A stretch of DNA of 64,000 bases from CAIWHR01 sp963713275 (GCA_963713275.1 CAVQLG010000017.1:248001-312000); one strand, 5' to 3'. Positions 33,382 to 42,550 are shown, numbered from the stretch's first letter. Numbers and translations: made by a program. The notes: generated by a model not told the origin, from the sequence alone.

Positions 33382-34869
33382 TCAGGCGTCGAACGCCGCC
33401 TCGACCCGCTTGACCAGCGTGCGCAGGACCTTGATCCGCGCGTGACGCTTGTCGTCGGCCTCGACCAGCGTCCAGGGTGCGATCTCGGTGCTGGTCCGGT
33501 CGACCATGTCGGCGACGGCGTGCTCGTAATCGGACCATTTCTTCCGGTTGCGCCAGTCCTCCTGGGTGATCTTGAAGCGTTTGAACGACGTCTGCTCGCG
33601 GGCCTTGAACCGGGCGAGCTGCTCGTCCCGGCTGATCTGCAGCCAGAACTTGGCGACGATGATCCCGGCGTCGGCGAGCTGCTGCTCGAAGTGGTTGATC
33701 TCCTCGTAGGCGCGGGTCCAGTCGGCAACCGTGCAGAACTGCTCGATCCGCTCGACCAGCACCCGGCCGTACCAGCTGCGGTCGAACAGCGTGATGCCGC
33801 CGCGCGCCGGGACGTGCCGCCAGAACCGCCACAGGTAGGGGTGAGCGCGCTCTTCGTCGTTGGGCGCGCCGGTCGGAACCAGCAGGTACTGCCGGGCGTC
33901 GAGCGCGCCGGTGACGCGACGCAGCGTGCTGCCCTTGCCGGCGGCGTCGGCGCCCTCGAACACGGCCACCAGGGCCCGCTCGCGGAACCGCTTGTCGCGG
34001 GTGGCCGTGGCGAGCCGGGCCTGCCATTTCGCGAGCAGCGCCGGGTAACGCTCGGGCGCGAGCGTCAGCGTGAGGTCGAGGTCGCGGATCAGCTTGACGT
34101 TGTCGATCACCGAGGGCGTCGGGCGCGCCGGCCGCTGCGACGGCCGCGCCGCTTCCCCGTGTCCCGCCGCGTGGCGCATCGCGTCGAGCAGCAGCTTGCC
34201 GATGGTGAGGTTGCGGTAGCGCCGGTCGCTGCCTTCGACGACGTTCCACGGCGCCGCGCCGGTCGACGATTCCCTGAGCACATGCTCCCACAGCGCGTGC
34301 GACGCGCTGTAGCGCTTGACCGCGCGCCGGTCCTCGGCGGTGACGCGCCAGCGCGTCGAAGGGTCGGCGGTGAGGTCGTGCACGCGCTTCTTCAGCGCCG
34401 CGCGCGACAGGTGAATCCAGAACTTGAGCAGGGTCACGCCCTCGTCGACGAGCATGCGCTCGAACTGCCGGACGTGGCGGATCGCGCCCTCGAGCGCCTG
34501 CCGCTCGAGCTCGCCCGGTTCGCCGCCGACGAGCAGGTCGCGGTACCAGGCGTTCATGAACACGCCGATCTTGCCTTTCGGTGGCAGCGCGCGCCAGTAA
34601 CGAAACGCCGGCGGGTGGGCGAGCTCCTCGGGAGTCGGCGGCCCGAACGCGTTGACGCGCACGTGCCGCGGGTCCATCCACGCCGTCAGCTGATTTGCGG
34701 TCTCGCCGCGGCCGCCGCCTTCGATGCCGCTGATCAGCACCAGGATGGGCCCGCGCTTGCGCTCGAGCAGGTCGTACTGGGCGTTGAGGAGCCCCTCGCG
34801 CAGCGCGGGCTCGTCGCGCAGGTAGTCCTCGCGTGCGACGCGGTGGCCGATCTCTGCCGATGCAAGCAT
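33382..34869 (-). CDS. pap: Polyphosphate:AMP phosphotransferase, two-domain PPK2 (class II)
   Basis: Transfers phosphate from inorganic polyphosphate to AMP, giving ADP. The 495-residue protein is two tandem PPK2 domains. In the second, the P-loop EGADAAGKGSTLRR (about 306), the aspartate motif FDRSWYGRVLVERIE and the lid arginines RFKAREQTSFKRFK look functional. The first has a degraded loop, GIEGGGRGETANQL, with Arg in place of the P-loop Lys, and MNAWYRDLL in place of FDRSWY. In known class II enzymes the N-terminal domain is thought to be non-catalytic. It lies four bases downstream of the CYTH/CHAD gene. Confidence 0.92.
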   Translation of the reverse strand: MLASAEIGHRVAREDYLRDEPALREGLLNAQYDLLERKRGPILVLISGIEGGGRGETANQLTAWMDPRHVRVNAFGPPTPEELAHPPAFRYWRALPPKGKIGVFMNAWYRDLLVGGEPGELERQALEGAIRHVRQFERMLVDEGVTLLKFWIHLSRAALKKRVHDLTADPSTRWRVTAEDRRAVKRYSASHALWEHVLRESSTGAAPWNVVEGSDRRYRNLTIGKLLLDAMRHAAGHGEAARPSQRPARPTPSVIDNVKLIRDLDLTLTLAPERYPALLAKWQARLATATRDKRFRERALVAVFEGADAAGKGSTLRRVTGALDARQYLLVPTGAPNDEERAHPYLWRFWRHVPARGGITLFDRSWYGRVLVERIEQFCTVADWTRAYEEINHFEQQLADAGIIVAKFWLQISRDEQLARFKAREQTSFKRFKITQEDWRNRKKWSDYEHAVADMVDRTSTEIAPWTLVEADDKRHARIKVLRTLVKRVEAAFDA

Positions 34870-34873
34870 GGAC

Positions 34874-36463
34874 TCAGGTCTCCCTCGGATTCGCGCGCCA
34901 GAACCGCGGCGCGCGGCGGAACTTCTTCCAGGCCGATGCGAGCTCGCGCTCGACCCCGACGCGATGCGCAGCCGTCCAGCCGCCGATGCCACCGCTCGCC
35001 TCGGCGAGGTCGGCGCGGCCCGCCGCGAGCGCCGCGGTCAGCCGGGTCGCCGTCGCGGCGTCGTTCTGCCGGCCCAGTACGTCCTGCAACGCCGCGAGAC
35101 TCGCCCCGTAGGCGCGCGAGCGCTTCGGGTGGCCGAACGCGGGCGCGAAGAACTCCGCGGCGTAACGCATCTTCTTGGCCGCGATGCGCAGCGCGTGGCG
35201 CTCGGCGTCCGAGGCGACCGCCAGCGTGGCGCCCAGGCGGCGCACCCGCCGGTGGCGTCGCTGCAGCAGCGCGCGGGCAAACTCGGCGACCGGTTGCCCC
35301 AGCGGATCGACGCCGTCGGCGGCTTCCGGCACGCCAAACCGCCGCAGCGCGCCCAGCGCGCCCAGCGCGAGCACGAGGCGGGTGAATCGCGCCGAATCGA
35401 CGACCGCGCGCGCGGCCGCGCGTGCGTCGCGGCGCTCGCCCTCGGCGGCCTCCTGCAGCGCGAGCACGGGGCGCGCCAGCGCCGCATCCGCGCCCGCGGC
35501 CACCGCGAGCGGGCGCAGGAGCTCGGTGACGTAGACGTCGCGGTCGCGAGCGTGCCCGAGCGCGGCGGCGAGCCAGCGCAACTCGGCGCCAAGGGTGCCG
35601 AGTCCCGGGGGCGGCAGCAGCGGGCGCAGCAGTGCGAGGCAGGCGCGCAGCCGTCGCGTCCCGACGCGCATCTGGTGCACCCACTCGGGGTCGTCGTCGT
35701 GGAGCAGCCCTGCGGCGTTGGCGGCGATCTGTCCGACGCACTCGCGAACGATGGCGCAAAGCGCCGTCGCCGCGTCGCAGCCGGGCGCAAAAGCCGGCGT
35801 CCTGGCGCGCACCGGCTGCCGCCAACCGTCGGGCGCGTCGCAGAGCAGGGCGTAGCCGCGCTCGGCCTTGCTGGCCATCTGGATTCGCAGCGGCAGGTCC
35901 GCGGCCAGCATCGCGGCGAGTGCAAACAGGTCGAGCGGCGCACCGTCCTGCTGTTCGATCTCCACCTCGGCGATATCCCGCCGCCGCTCGCCACCGAGGT
36001 CCCGCAGCTCGCCGTGGTCGATGGCGAGAAGCGCGGTCCTGCCGTCGGCGAAGCGCAGCGGGACCATCCTGCGCTCGAAATCGGTGACGAACTGCGGCCC
36101 GAACCCCGGGTCGGCCAGCGCGTCGGCGAGCGTGCGCGACCAGGGCGTCGCGGCGAGCGCCTGCGCATCGAGGTCGGGGCCCGGCAGCGGCGTCTCGACC
36201 TCGTCGCGGGCGACGAGGGCGCCGGAGGAGGCGGGCAGCGGCGGCCCCTTGACGGCCTGGACCCAGCCCTCGGGCTCGTGCCGCACGCGCACCGCGATGC
36301 CCGCCTGCGCGAGGCGCTGGTCGGCCGTGTCGAAGTAGGTCGCGACCAGGTGCGCTCGTCGGCTGCGTCCGGCCCGGACCGCAACGAGCGCCGGATGCCG
36401 CAGCAGGCGCGGGATCGCGGCCGGCGGGATGCAAAGTCGCAGCTCGACCTCGGCGCGCATCAT
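34874..36463 (-). CDS. CYTH and CHAD domain protein
   Basis: A 529-residue protein with an N-terminal CYTH (triphosphate tunnel) domain (1-210) and a C-terminal CHAD domain (about 235-520). CYTH begins EVELRL, with Arg where the usual E-x-E-x-K has Lys, and later has IEQQDGAP and MASKAERGYALL. CHAD has conserved His/Arg helices (VHQMRVGTRRLRACLALL, HALRIAAKKMRYAAEFF) known in other proteins to bind polyphosphate. CYTH proteins are often tripolyphosphatases. Being four bases upstream of the polyphosphate phosphotransferase strongly suggests a role in polyphosphate handling. Confidence 0.93.
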   Translation of the reverse strand: MMRAEVELRLCIPPAAIPRLLRHPALVAVRAGRSRRAHLVATYFDTADQRLAQAGIAVRVRHEPEGWVQAVKGPPLPASSGALVARDEVETPLPGPDLDAQALAATPWSRTLADALADPGFGPQFVTDFERRMVPLRFADGRTALLAIDHGELRDLGGERRRDIAEVEIEQQDGAPLDLFALAAMLAADLPLRIQMASKAERGYALLCDAPDGWRQPVRARTPAFAPGCDAATALCAIVRECVGQIAANAAGLLHDDDPEWVHQMRVGTRRLRACLALLRPLLPPPGLGTLGAELRWLAAALGHARDRDVYVTELLRPLAVAAGADAALARPVLALQEAAEGERRDARAAARAVVDSARFTRLVLALGALGALRRFGVPEAADGVDPLGQPVAEFARALLQRRHRRVRRLGATLAVASDAERHALRIAAKKMRYAAEFFAPAFGHPKRSRAYGASLAALQDVLGRQNDAATATRLTAALAAGRADLAEASGGIGGWTAAHRVGVERELASAWKKFRRAPRFWRANPRET

Positions 36464-36493
36464 GGTCCGGGGGAGACCTCGCGTCGCGGGGGG

Positions 36494-37636
36494 TCAGCTC
36501 GCGTCGGCGAGGCGCAGCCGGCGCGCGCGCACGGCCGCGGCGAGCTCGCGCAGCATCGCTTCGGTGTCGCTCCAGCCGATGCAGGCGTCGGTGATCGAGA
36601 CCCCGTACTCGAGGGGCTGGCCGGGCACCAGGTCTTGCCGTCCGGCCTTGAGGTGGCTCTCGATCATGCAGCCGAATATGCGCTCGTCGCCCGCCGCGAT
36701 CTGGGCTGCGACGTCGCGCGCGACCTCGACCTGCAGTTCGTGCCGCTTCCGGCTGTTCGCGTGCGAGCAGTCGATCATCAGCCGGGCGCCCAGCCCGGCC
36801 GCCGCCAGTTCCCGGCAGGTCGCCTCGACGCTGGCCGCGTCGTAGTTCGTGGTTCTCCCGCCGCGCAGGATGATGTGGCAGTCCTCGTTGCCCGCGGTAT
36901 GGACGATCGCCGAGTGGCCCCCCTTGGTGACGGAGAGGAAATGATGCGGGGCCGACGCGGCCTTGATCGCGTCGACGGCGATGCGCACGCCGCCGTCGGT
37001 GCCGTTCTTGAACCCCACCGGGCAGGACAGCCCGGAGGCGAGCTGGCGGTGCACCTGGCTCTCGGTCGTCCGCGCGCCGATCGCCCCCCAGGCGATGAGG
37101 TCGGCGATGTATTGCGGCGTGATCATGTCGAGGTACTCGGTGCCGGCCGGCAGCTCGAGCTCGTTGACCTCGACCAGGATGCGGCGGGCGAGGCGGAGTC
37201 CGTCGTTGATGCGGTAGCTGTCGTCGAGCCAGGGATCGTTGATCAGCCCCTTCCAGCCGACCGTGGTCCGCGGCTTTTCGAAGTAGACGCGCATCACGAC
37301 GATGAGGTCGTAGGCGAGGTCGCGCCGCAGCGCGGCCAGCCGCGACGCGTAGTCGATCGCCGCATCGTAGTCGTGAATGGAGCACGGGCCGACGACAACC
37401 AGCAGCCGGTCGTCGGCCCCGTGCAGCACGCGGTGGATCGCGTGGCGGGCGGAGTACGTCGTCTGCGCCGCGATCGGCGAGGCCGGGAACTCCCGCAGCA
37501 GGTGCGCGGGGGGGGCGAGTTCCTTGATCTCGCGAATGCGCGTGTCGTCGATCGGCAGCGACGCTACCGGATGGGACGTCGCGGCGGCGCGGTTGCGGTG
37601 GGCGGTGGACGAGGGCAAAGCGGTGCTCCGGTTCAA
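36494..37636 (-). CDS. aroG: 3-deoxy-7-phosphoheptulonate synthase, AroG/F/H class I
   Basis: First enzyme of the shikimate pathway. The 380-residue protein has LLVVVGPCSIHD, the substrate loop RVYFEKPRTTVGWKGLINDP, CPVGFKNGTDGG, GHSAIVHTAGNEDCHIILRG and MIDCSHANSRK. Which aromatic amino acid inhibits it cannot be told. The start is TTG 37636 with AGGA just upstream; an AT-rich patch with TAAAAT (37655-37660, minus strand) may be its promoter. The next gene (CYTH/CHAD) begins 30 bases after its stop, so this promoter may drive the whole minus-strand run to ilvA. Confidence 0.94.
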   Translation of the reverse strand: MNRSTALPSSTAHRNRAAATSHPVASLPIDDTRIREIKELAPPAHLLREFPASPIAAQTTYSARHAIHRVLHGADDRLLVVVGPCSIHDYDAAIDYASRLAALRRDLAYDLIVVMRVYFEKPRTTVGWKGLINDPWLDDSYRINDGLRLARRILVEVNELELPAGTEYLDMITPQYIADLIAWGAIGARTTESQVHRQLASGLSCPVGFKNGTDGGVRIAVDAIKAASAPHHFLSVTKGGHSAIVHTAGNEDCHIILRGGRTTNYDAASVEATCRELAAAGLGARLMIDCSHANSRKRHELQVEVARDVAAQIAAGDERIFGCMIESHLKAGRQDLVPGQPLEYGVSITDACIGWSDTEAMLRELAAAVRARRLRLADAS

Positions 37637-37808
37637 TTAATCCTAAAAAACAAGATTTTACCGACTCCGCATGCGACACGCCAGCGGCGCTGCAAGGCCG
37701 CTTCCCGGCCCCCAAAGGGAATGCGCCAGCGCGCGCCCGGGCGCCGGCGAGTCGTCGGCGTCGGCGAAGCTCGACCGGGAAGACCGGCGCCTTCCCGGCG
37801 CGCGCTCC

Positions 37809-39014
37809 TCAGCGGCACTTGCGTACGAGCAGGCCTTTCAGGTACTCGCCTTCGGGAAAGGCGAGCGCGCTCGGGTGATCTGCGGACGCGCTGAACTGGC
37901 CAATCACGACGGCGTCGGCGCGCGCGTCCAGCGCGGCGCCGGCCACGATCTTGCGGAACAGCGGGGCGTCGATGCCGCCCGAGCAAGAGAAGGTCGCCAG
38001 CAGACCGCCGGGTCGCAGCAGCTTGAACGCCAGCAGGTTGATGTCCTTGTAGGCGCGCGCGGCCTTCGCCGCGTGCTGGGCCGTGGGCGCGAGCTTCGGG
38101 GGATCCAGGACCAGAAGGTCGAAACCGGCCGCGGCGTCGCGCAGTCGGCGCAGCTCGGTAAAGGCGTCGGCGTGGCGCCACTCGACCGCGTTTGCCGCGA
38201 GCGCAGGATTGCGCTCGAGGCTCTCGCGCCCGAGTGCGAGCGCCGCTTCGGAGCTGTCGATGGAAACCACGCGTGGCGCGCCGCCGGCGAGGGCGGCCAG
38301 CGTGAATCCTCCCGTATAGCAGAACACGTTGAGGGTTTCGCGGCCCCGGGCGAGGCGGCGGACCCGGGCGCGGCTGTCGCGCTGGTCGAGATAAAAGCCG
38401 GTCTTCTGCCCGCCGGCCACGTCGATGCGGTAGGTGAGGCCGTCTTCGACCAGCGTGAGGTCGTCGGGTGGTCGCCCGTGCACCGCGCCGACTCGCGGCG
38501 GCAGCCCCTCGCGCTGGCGCGCATCGACGTCCGATCGCTCGAAGACGCAGGCGGCGGCCGTGTGCCGCCGCAGGGCGGTGACGATCGCTCCACGGGCGCG
38601 TTCGGCGCCTGCCGCGCTGAGTTGGAGCACGACGACGTCGCCGTAGCGGTCGGCGATCACGCCGGGCAGGCCGTCCGATTCGCCGTGCACGAGCCTGCAG
38701 CCGGTGTGCGCGGCGTCGGTGTAGCCGTCGCGCGCGCGGACCGCGGCGCCGACCCGGCGGTCGAAGAACGCCGCATCGATGGGCTCGTCCGCGTCGAAAC
38801 TCCAGACGCGGGCGCGGATCTGCGAAACCGGCGACCACGCCGCCGTGGCGAGCCAGTGACCGTCGGCGCTTCTGATCGCGACGCTCTCCCCGGACTGCGG
38901 GGCGCCGCGCACCTGCGCAATCGCGCCGGAGAATACCCAAGGGTGCCGTTGCAGCAGGGACCTCTCGCGTCCCGGCTTGAGGCGCAGTTCCGCCGCGCGC
39001 GCCGGGTCAGCCAA
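37809..39014 (-). CDS. rlmI: Class I SAM-dependent rRNA cytosine methyltransferase, RlmI-like
   Basis: Probable 23S rRNA m5C methyltransferase of 401 residues. An N-terminal PUA-like domain (RHPWVFSGAIAQVRG) is followed by the central domain and a Rossmann methyltransferase: LNVFCYTGGFTLAALAGGA (SAM loop), VVSIDSSEAAL, LLVLDPPKLAPT and the cysteine motif TFSCSGGIDAPLF. The likely start is TTG 39014, overlapping the end of the VIT gene by eight bases; the frame is open further upstream, so the exact start is uncertain. Confidence 0.9.
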   Translation of the reverse strand: MADPARAAELRLKPGRERSLLQRHPWVFSGAIAQVRGAPQSGESVAIRSADGHWLATAAWSPVSQIRARVWSFDADEPIDAAFFDRRVGAAVRARDGYTDAAHTGCRLVHGESDGLPGVIADRYGDVVVLQLSAAGAERARGAIVTALRRHTAAACVFERSDVDARQREGLPPRVGAVHGRPPDDLTLVEDGLTYRIDVAGGQKTGFYLDQRDSRARVRRLARGRETLNVFCYTGGFTLAALAGGAPRVVSIDSSEAALALGRESLERNPALAANAVEWRHADAFTELRRLRDAAAGFDLLVLDPPKLAPTAQHAAKAARAYKDINLLAFKLLRPGGLLATFSCSGGIDAPLFRKIVAGAALDARADAVVIGQFSASADHPSALAFPEGEYLKGLLVRKCR

Positions 39015-40050
39015 GGGCGACGCCGGCGAGCCTGCCGATCGCGTAGGTGACCGCACCGGCAATCCCGCCCAGCACCAGCATCCGCAGGCCGGAGAAGAGC
39101 GCGTGGCGGCCGGTGAACAGGGACATGGCCGCGCCGACCGCGAACAGCGCGAGGCCCGTGACGCCGATGGCGAGCGGCAGCGCCGCCGGCCCGGCCAAGA
39201 GCATGTAGGGCAGCAAGGGGAGCAGCGCGCCGGCGGCGAAGGCGACGAACGACGATCCTGCGGCACCCCAGGGCGAACCGAGTTCGTCCGGGTTGAGGCC
39301 GAGCTCTTCACGCGCGAGCGTGTCGAGCGCGTGCTCGGGATCGGCGATGAGCCGGCTCGCGAGTCGCGTCGCCTCCTTCTTGGGCAATCCCTTGGCCGCG
39401 TAGATCAGCGCGAGCTCCTGCGCCTCGGCTTCGGGATACTGGCGCAGCTCCTCGCGCTCGATCGCGATCTGGTGTTCGAACAGCTCCCGCTGCGAGCGCA
39501 CCGAGATGTACTCTCCGGCCGCCATCGCGAACGCGCCGGCGCACATGCCGGCGATGCCGGTGAGCAGCACGACCTTGCCGTCGGCGGCGGCGCCGGCGAC
39601 GCCGAGGATCAGGCTCGCATTGGAGACGAGTCCGTCGTTGATCCCGAAGACGGCGGCCCGCAGGTTGCCCCCGCTGCCGAGGCCACGGTGCCCGTGCTCC
39701 ATGCCGGCGCCGGGACGAGGGATCACGTGTCCGGCGGCGACCGGTGCGGAGCTCGAATAGACGGCCATCCCCCGCACCTTCATCGCGGCGAGAACACCCT
39801 TGAGCGGCTTCGGCCCGAACGCGCGCACCAACGCCGCGACCGAACGCGTGCGCAGATCCGGGACGAACGCAGGCGGCGCCGCGTGGCCGCGCGCCGTGAG
39901 CTGGGCACGCCAGATCGCGGCCTGGGCCTCGGCTTCGCCGGCGAGGCGGTAAAACAGGTTCTCGCGTGCGGTGCCGGCCTCGGCCGCCGCGCACACGCGG
40001 TAGAGGAAGGCGGAGCGCTGCTCTTCCTGCCAGCTTTCGAGCGGATTCAT
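39007..40050 (-). CDS. VIT1/CCC1-family metal transporter with N-terminal ferritin-like segment
   Basis: A 347-residue membrane protein related to vacuolar iron/manganese exporters. Residues 1-60 form a short glutamate-rich, ferritin/rubrerythrin-like helix pair (EEQRSAFLYRVCAAAEAG, LAGEAEAQAAIW). After a linker come VIT signatures FGINDGLVSNASLILGVAGA and AMAAGEYISVRSQREL, then three hydrophobic helices at the C-terminus. It resembles MbfA-like ferritin-VIT fusions but with only part of the ferritin-like domain. Metal export is inferred from the family. It is probably co-transcribed with the downstream RlmI gene. Confidence 0.9.
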   Translation of the reverse strand: MNPLESWQEEQRSAFLYRVCAAAEAGTARENLFYRLAGEAEAQAAIWRAQLTARGHAAPPAFVPDLRTRSVAALVRAFGPKPLKGVLAAMKVRGMAVYSSSAPVAAGHVIPRPGAGMEHGHRGLGSGGNLRAAVFGINDGLVSNASLILGVAGAAADGKVVLLTGIAGMCAGAFAMAAGEYISVRSQRELFEHQIAIEREELRQYPEAEAQELALIYAAKGLPKKEATRLASRLIADPEHALDTLAREELGLNPDELGSPWGAAGSSFVAFAAGALLPLLPYMLLAGPAALPLAIGVTGLALFAVGAAMSLFTGRHALFSGLRMLVLGGIAGAVTYAIGRLAGVALG

Positions 40051-40229
40051 CGTGACGTGCCAGAGCTCTCTGACTGCGAATGCCGCGCGCCCGGGCTCGA
40101 CCCGCCTGCGCTTGGCGCCTTGCTCACTGTACCCCAAAATCCGAGGTCGAGCGCACGCCAATCCGGCGCGCTGCGGCGAGGGCGCAGGCGAGGATCCAGG
40201 ACGCGGGGCGCATCGGCCGGGCGCGTCGG

Positions 40230-41201
40230 CTACGCCGCGAGCAGGCCGTCGATGCGCGCCATCACGTCCGGCGTGAGCCGGGGCACGACTTCGAGGGCGC
40301 GCATGTTCTCGGCGACCTGCGCGGCGCGGCTCGCGCCGGTGATCACGGTCGACACGCGTGGGTTCTTGAGGCACCACGCGAGCGAGAGCTGCGCCAGCGT
40401 GCAGGAGAGCTCCGCAGCGAGAGGCGCCAGCCGGCGTGCGACGGCGACGCGTGCCGGGTCGGTCAGGCGCTCGGCGAGCCATTCGTAGCCCTTGAGCGTA
40501 GCGCGCGAGCCGGCCGGCACGCCGTCGTTGTACTTGCCCGTGAGCAGTCCCGATGCGAGCGGGCTCCACGTCGTCGTCCCGAGCCCGATGTCTTCGTACA
40601 GGCGGGCGTATTCCTTCTCGACGCGCTCGCGGTGCAGCAGGTTGTACTGCGGCTGCTCCATCACCGGCTTGTGGAGGTGGTGACGTTCGGCGATCTGCCA
40701 GGCCGCCGTGATCTCGCCGGCGGTCCACTCCGACGTGCCCCAGTACAGCGCCTTGCCGGCGCTGACGATGTCGTGCATCGCCCACACGGTCTCCTCGATC
40801 GGCGTGTCGGGGTCGGCACGGTGGCAGAACACGAGGTCGACGTATTCGAGCCCGAGTCGCGACAGCGCGCCGTCGATCGCCTGCAGCAGGTACTTGCGGT
40901 TCAGCGTGTTCTTCTCGTTGGGGCCGTCGTGCAGGCCCCAGTACAGCTTGGTCGACACCAGGTACGACGCGCGGCGCCACCCGAGGCGGCGCAGCGCCTC
41001 GCCCATGATGACCTCCGCCTTGCCGTTGGCGTAGACCTCGGCGTTGTCGAAGAAGTTGACGCCGGCATCGTGGGCAGCGGCCATGCATTCGCAGGCGAGG
41101 TCGGTGCCCATCTGGTTGCCGTAGGATACCCAGGAACCGAGCGAGAGCTCGCTCACCTTGAGTCCCGAACGGCCGAGGCGGCGGTAGTGCATCGCGGTCA
41201 T
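40230..41201 (-). CDS. Aldo/keto reductase, potassium-channel beta-subunit-like
   Basis: An NADPH-dependent carbonyl reductase of 323 residues. The catalytic tetrad is visible: Asp and Tyr in NFFDNAEVYANGKAE, Lys in YLVSTKLYWG, His in LVFCHRADPDTPIEE. EQPQYNLLHRERVEKEY, TWSPLASGLLTGKYNDG and STVITGASRAAQVAENM are typical of the YghZ/Kv-beta group, which detoxifies aldehydes such as methylglyoxal. ATG 41201 follows GGGAG at a suitable distance. The stop of the DksA-like gene lies 28 bases upstream. Confidence 0.93.
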   Translation of the reverse strand: MTAMHYRRLGRSGLKVSELSLGSWVSYGNQMGTDLACECMAAAHDAGVNFFDNAEVYANGKAEVIMGEALRRLGWRRASYLVSTKLYWGLHDGPNEKNTLNRKYLLQAIDGALSRLGLEYVDLVFCHRADPDTPIEETVWAMHDIVSAGKALYWGTSEWTAGEITAAWQIAERHHLHKPVMEQPQYNLLHRERVEKEYARLYEDIGLGTTTWSPLASGLLTGKYNDGVPAGSRATLKGYEWLAERLTDPARVAVARRLAPLAAELSCTLAQLSLAWCLKNPRVSTVITGASRAAQVAENMRALEVVPRLTPDVMARIDGLLAA

Positions 41202-41229
41202 GCCGGCTCCCTCGCTTGCCGGGGGGAGG

Positions 41230-41631
41230 TCACACGGCGGTCAGCCGCGGACCGCTCGACTTCTTCTCGAACGCCGCCTGGCAGCCGATGCAGCGCAGCG
41301 CCGTCGGGTAGGCCACGAGGCGCGCCGCGGCGATTGCGGCGCCGCAGTCGATGCACTCGCCGTACGCGCCGCTCCTCATCCGCGCCAGCGCCGCATCGAC
41401 CTCCGTGAGTTCGTTCAGCACGTGCGTCGTCCCGGCGATGTCGAGCTCCGCCAAGGCGTCGGCGACGGCCCAGTCGTCGTTCTCGTGGAGCCGATTCGCG
41501 AGCCCTACGACGCGGTCGTCGCCGCTGCCCTTGAGCTGCGCCTTGACCTCGATGCGCAGCGCGGTGCGCCGAGCCTCGAGCTCGTTCCTGACGCGTTCGA
41601 GGTCGGCTGGCGGGAGCTTGAGGGTGGTCAT
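41230..41631 (-). CDS. DksA/TraR-family zinc-finger protein
   Basis: A 133-residue DksA-like regulator candidate. The C4 zinc finger is intact (CIDCG ... LRCIGCQ, about 98-120), preceded by a helical region with VLNELTEVDAALARMRSGAY. The N-terminal coiled-coil is short and its tip differs from true DksA, so action at the RNA polymerase secondary channel is uncertain. Start ATG 41631 with GGGAA upstream; the frame is open to 41715 but without a better start. It faces the Hsp20 gene across 255 bases. Confidence 0.88.
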   Translation of the reverse strand: MTTLKLPPADLERVRNELEARRTALRIEVKAQLKGSGDDRVVGLANRLHENDDWAVADALAELDIAGTTHVLNELTEVDAALARMRSGAYGECIDCGAAIAAARLVAYPTALRCIGCQAAFEKKSSGPRLTAV

Positions 41632-41886
41632 GGGAGTTCCCGATCGGCGGTGGAAAAAAGCTGCGCCCCCAAGAGGGCGCGCGTTCCGTGTCTGCATCGT
41701 CGCGCAACGCCGCACCCGTCGCGTTGATCGCCGTCAAGCTTCCGGCGCGTCCCGCGTCCGGCCCTTGAAACGGCCGTCATGGACCCCAGATTCGGAACCG
41801 AGACGGCGCGTGCCGTCCCGGGCCTCCGGCGAGGCCGGGACGTGCGCGCGGCCAACCACCTGTCCCATCTGACGAGGAGAACCGAC

Positions 41887-42312
41887 ATGAACCAGCTCAC
41901 CCGCTACGACCCCTTTGCCGACACCGGCTTCGACGACCTGTTCCGCGGCTTTTTCAAGCCCGTCCGCGTGGCGAACGCCCCGTCGCCGGTCGCGATCAAG
42001 ATGGACGTCACCGAGACCGACAAGGCCTACGTCGTCCACGCCGAGATCCCCGGCGTCAGGAGGGAGGAGATCAACGTGGCGATCGAAGGCAATCAGGTTA
42101 CGATCGGCGCCGAGGTCAAGAAGGAATCCGAGCAGAAGGAAGGCGACCGCGTGCTTCGGAGCGAGCGGTACTTCGGCAGCGTGTACCGCAGCTTCACGCT
42201 TCCGGTCGAGCTCGACGAGAGCGCCAGCGCGGCCAAGTACGAGAACGGCATCCTCGAGCTGACGCTCGCGAAGAAGGCTCCGGTCGCAGGACGCAGACTC
42301 GCGGTTCAGTGA
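41887..42312 (+). CDS. Small heat-shock protein, Hsp20/alpha-crystallin family
   Basis: ATP-independent holdase chaperone of 141 residues. The alpha-crystallin domain spans about 35-130 (KMDVTETDKAYVVHAEIPG, REEINVAIEGNQVTI, SERYFGSVYRSFTLP, YENGILELTLAKK). The C-terminal tail lacks a clear I-x-I motif (it ends RRLAVQ). ATG 41887 follows GAGGAG at about seven bases. The upstream region should hold a heat-shock or stationary-phase promoter, but I see no convincing one. Confidence 0.96.
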   Translation: MNQLTRYDPFADTGFDDLFRGFFKPVRVANAPSPVAIKMDVTETDKAYVVHAEIPGVRREEINVAIEGNQVTIGAEVKKESEQKEGDRVLRSERYFGSVYRSFTLPVELDESASAAKYENGILELTLAKKAPVAGRRLAVQ

Positions 42313-42550
42313 CGGGGGAAGGCGGCGCTTGCGGGGCGCGCCGTCGGGACCCGACTGCCCGCGTGCAGGCACCCGGAGTGCAGGCGCGCGGGCAGCCGGC
42401 GTTGCGCGAGGATGGGCAGCGCACGCCGCCTCGATCACGTCGCGCAGAGGACCGTGCGGCGACGCCGCGGCGAGAGGTCCGGGACGACGCCGGAGCGCTC
42501 GATCGTTCCCGCGCTGAGCGGTCCTTCAGCGCGCGCCGGACCCCGCGGCG

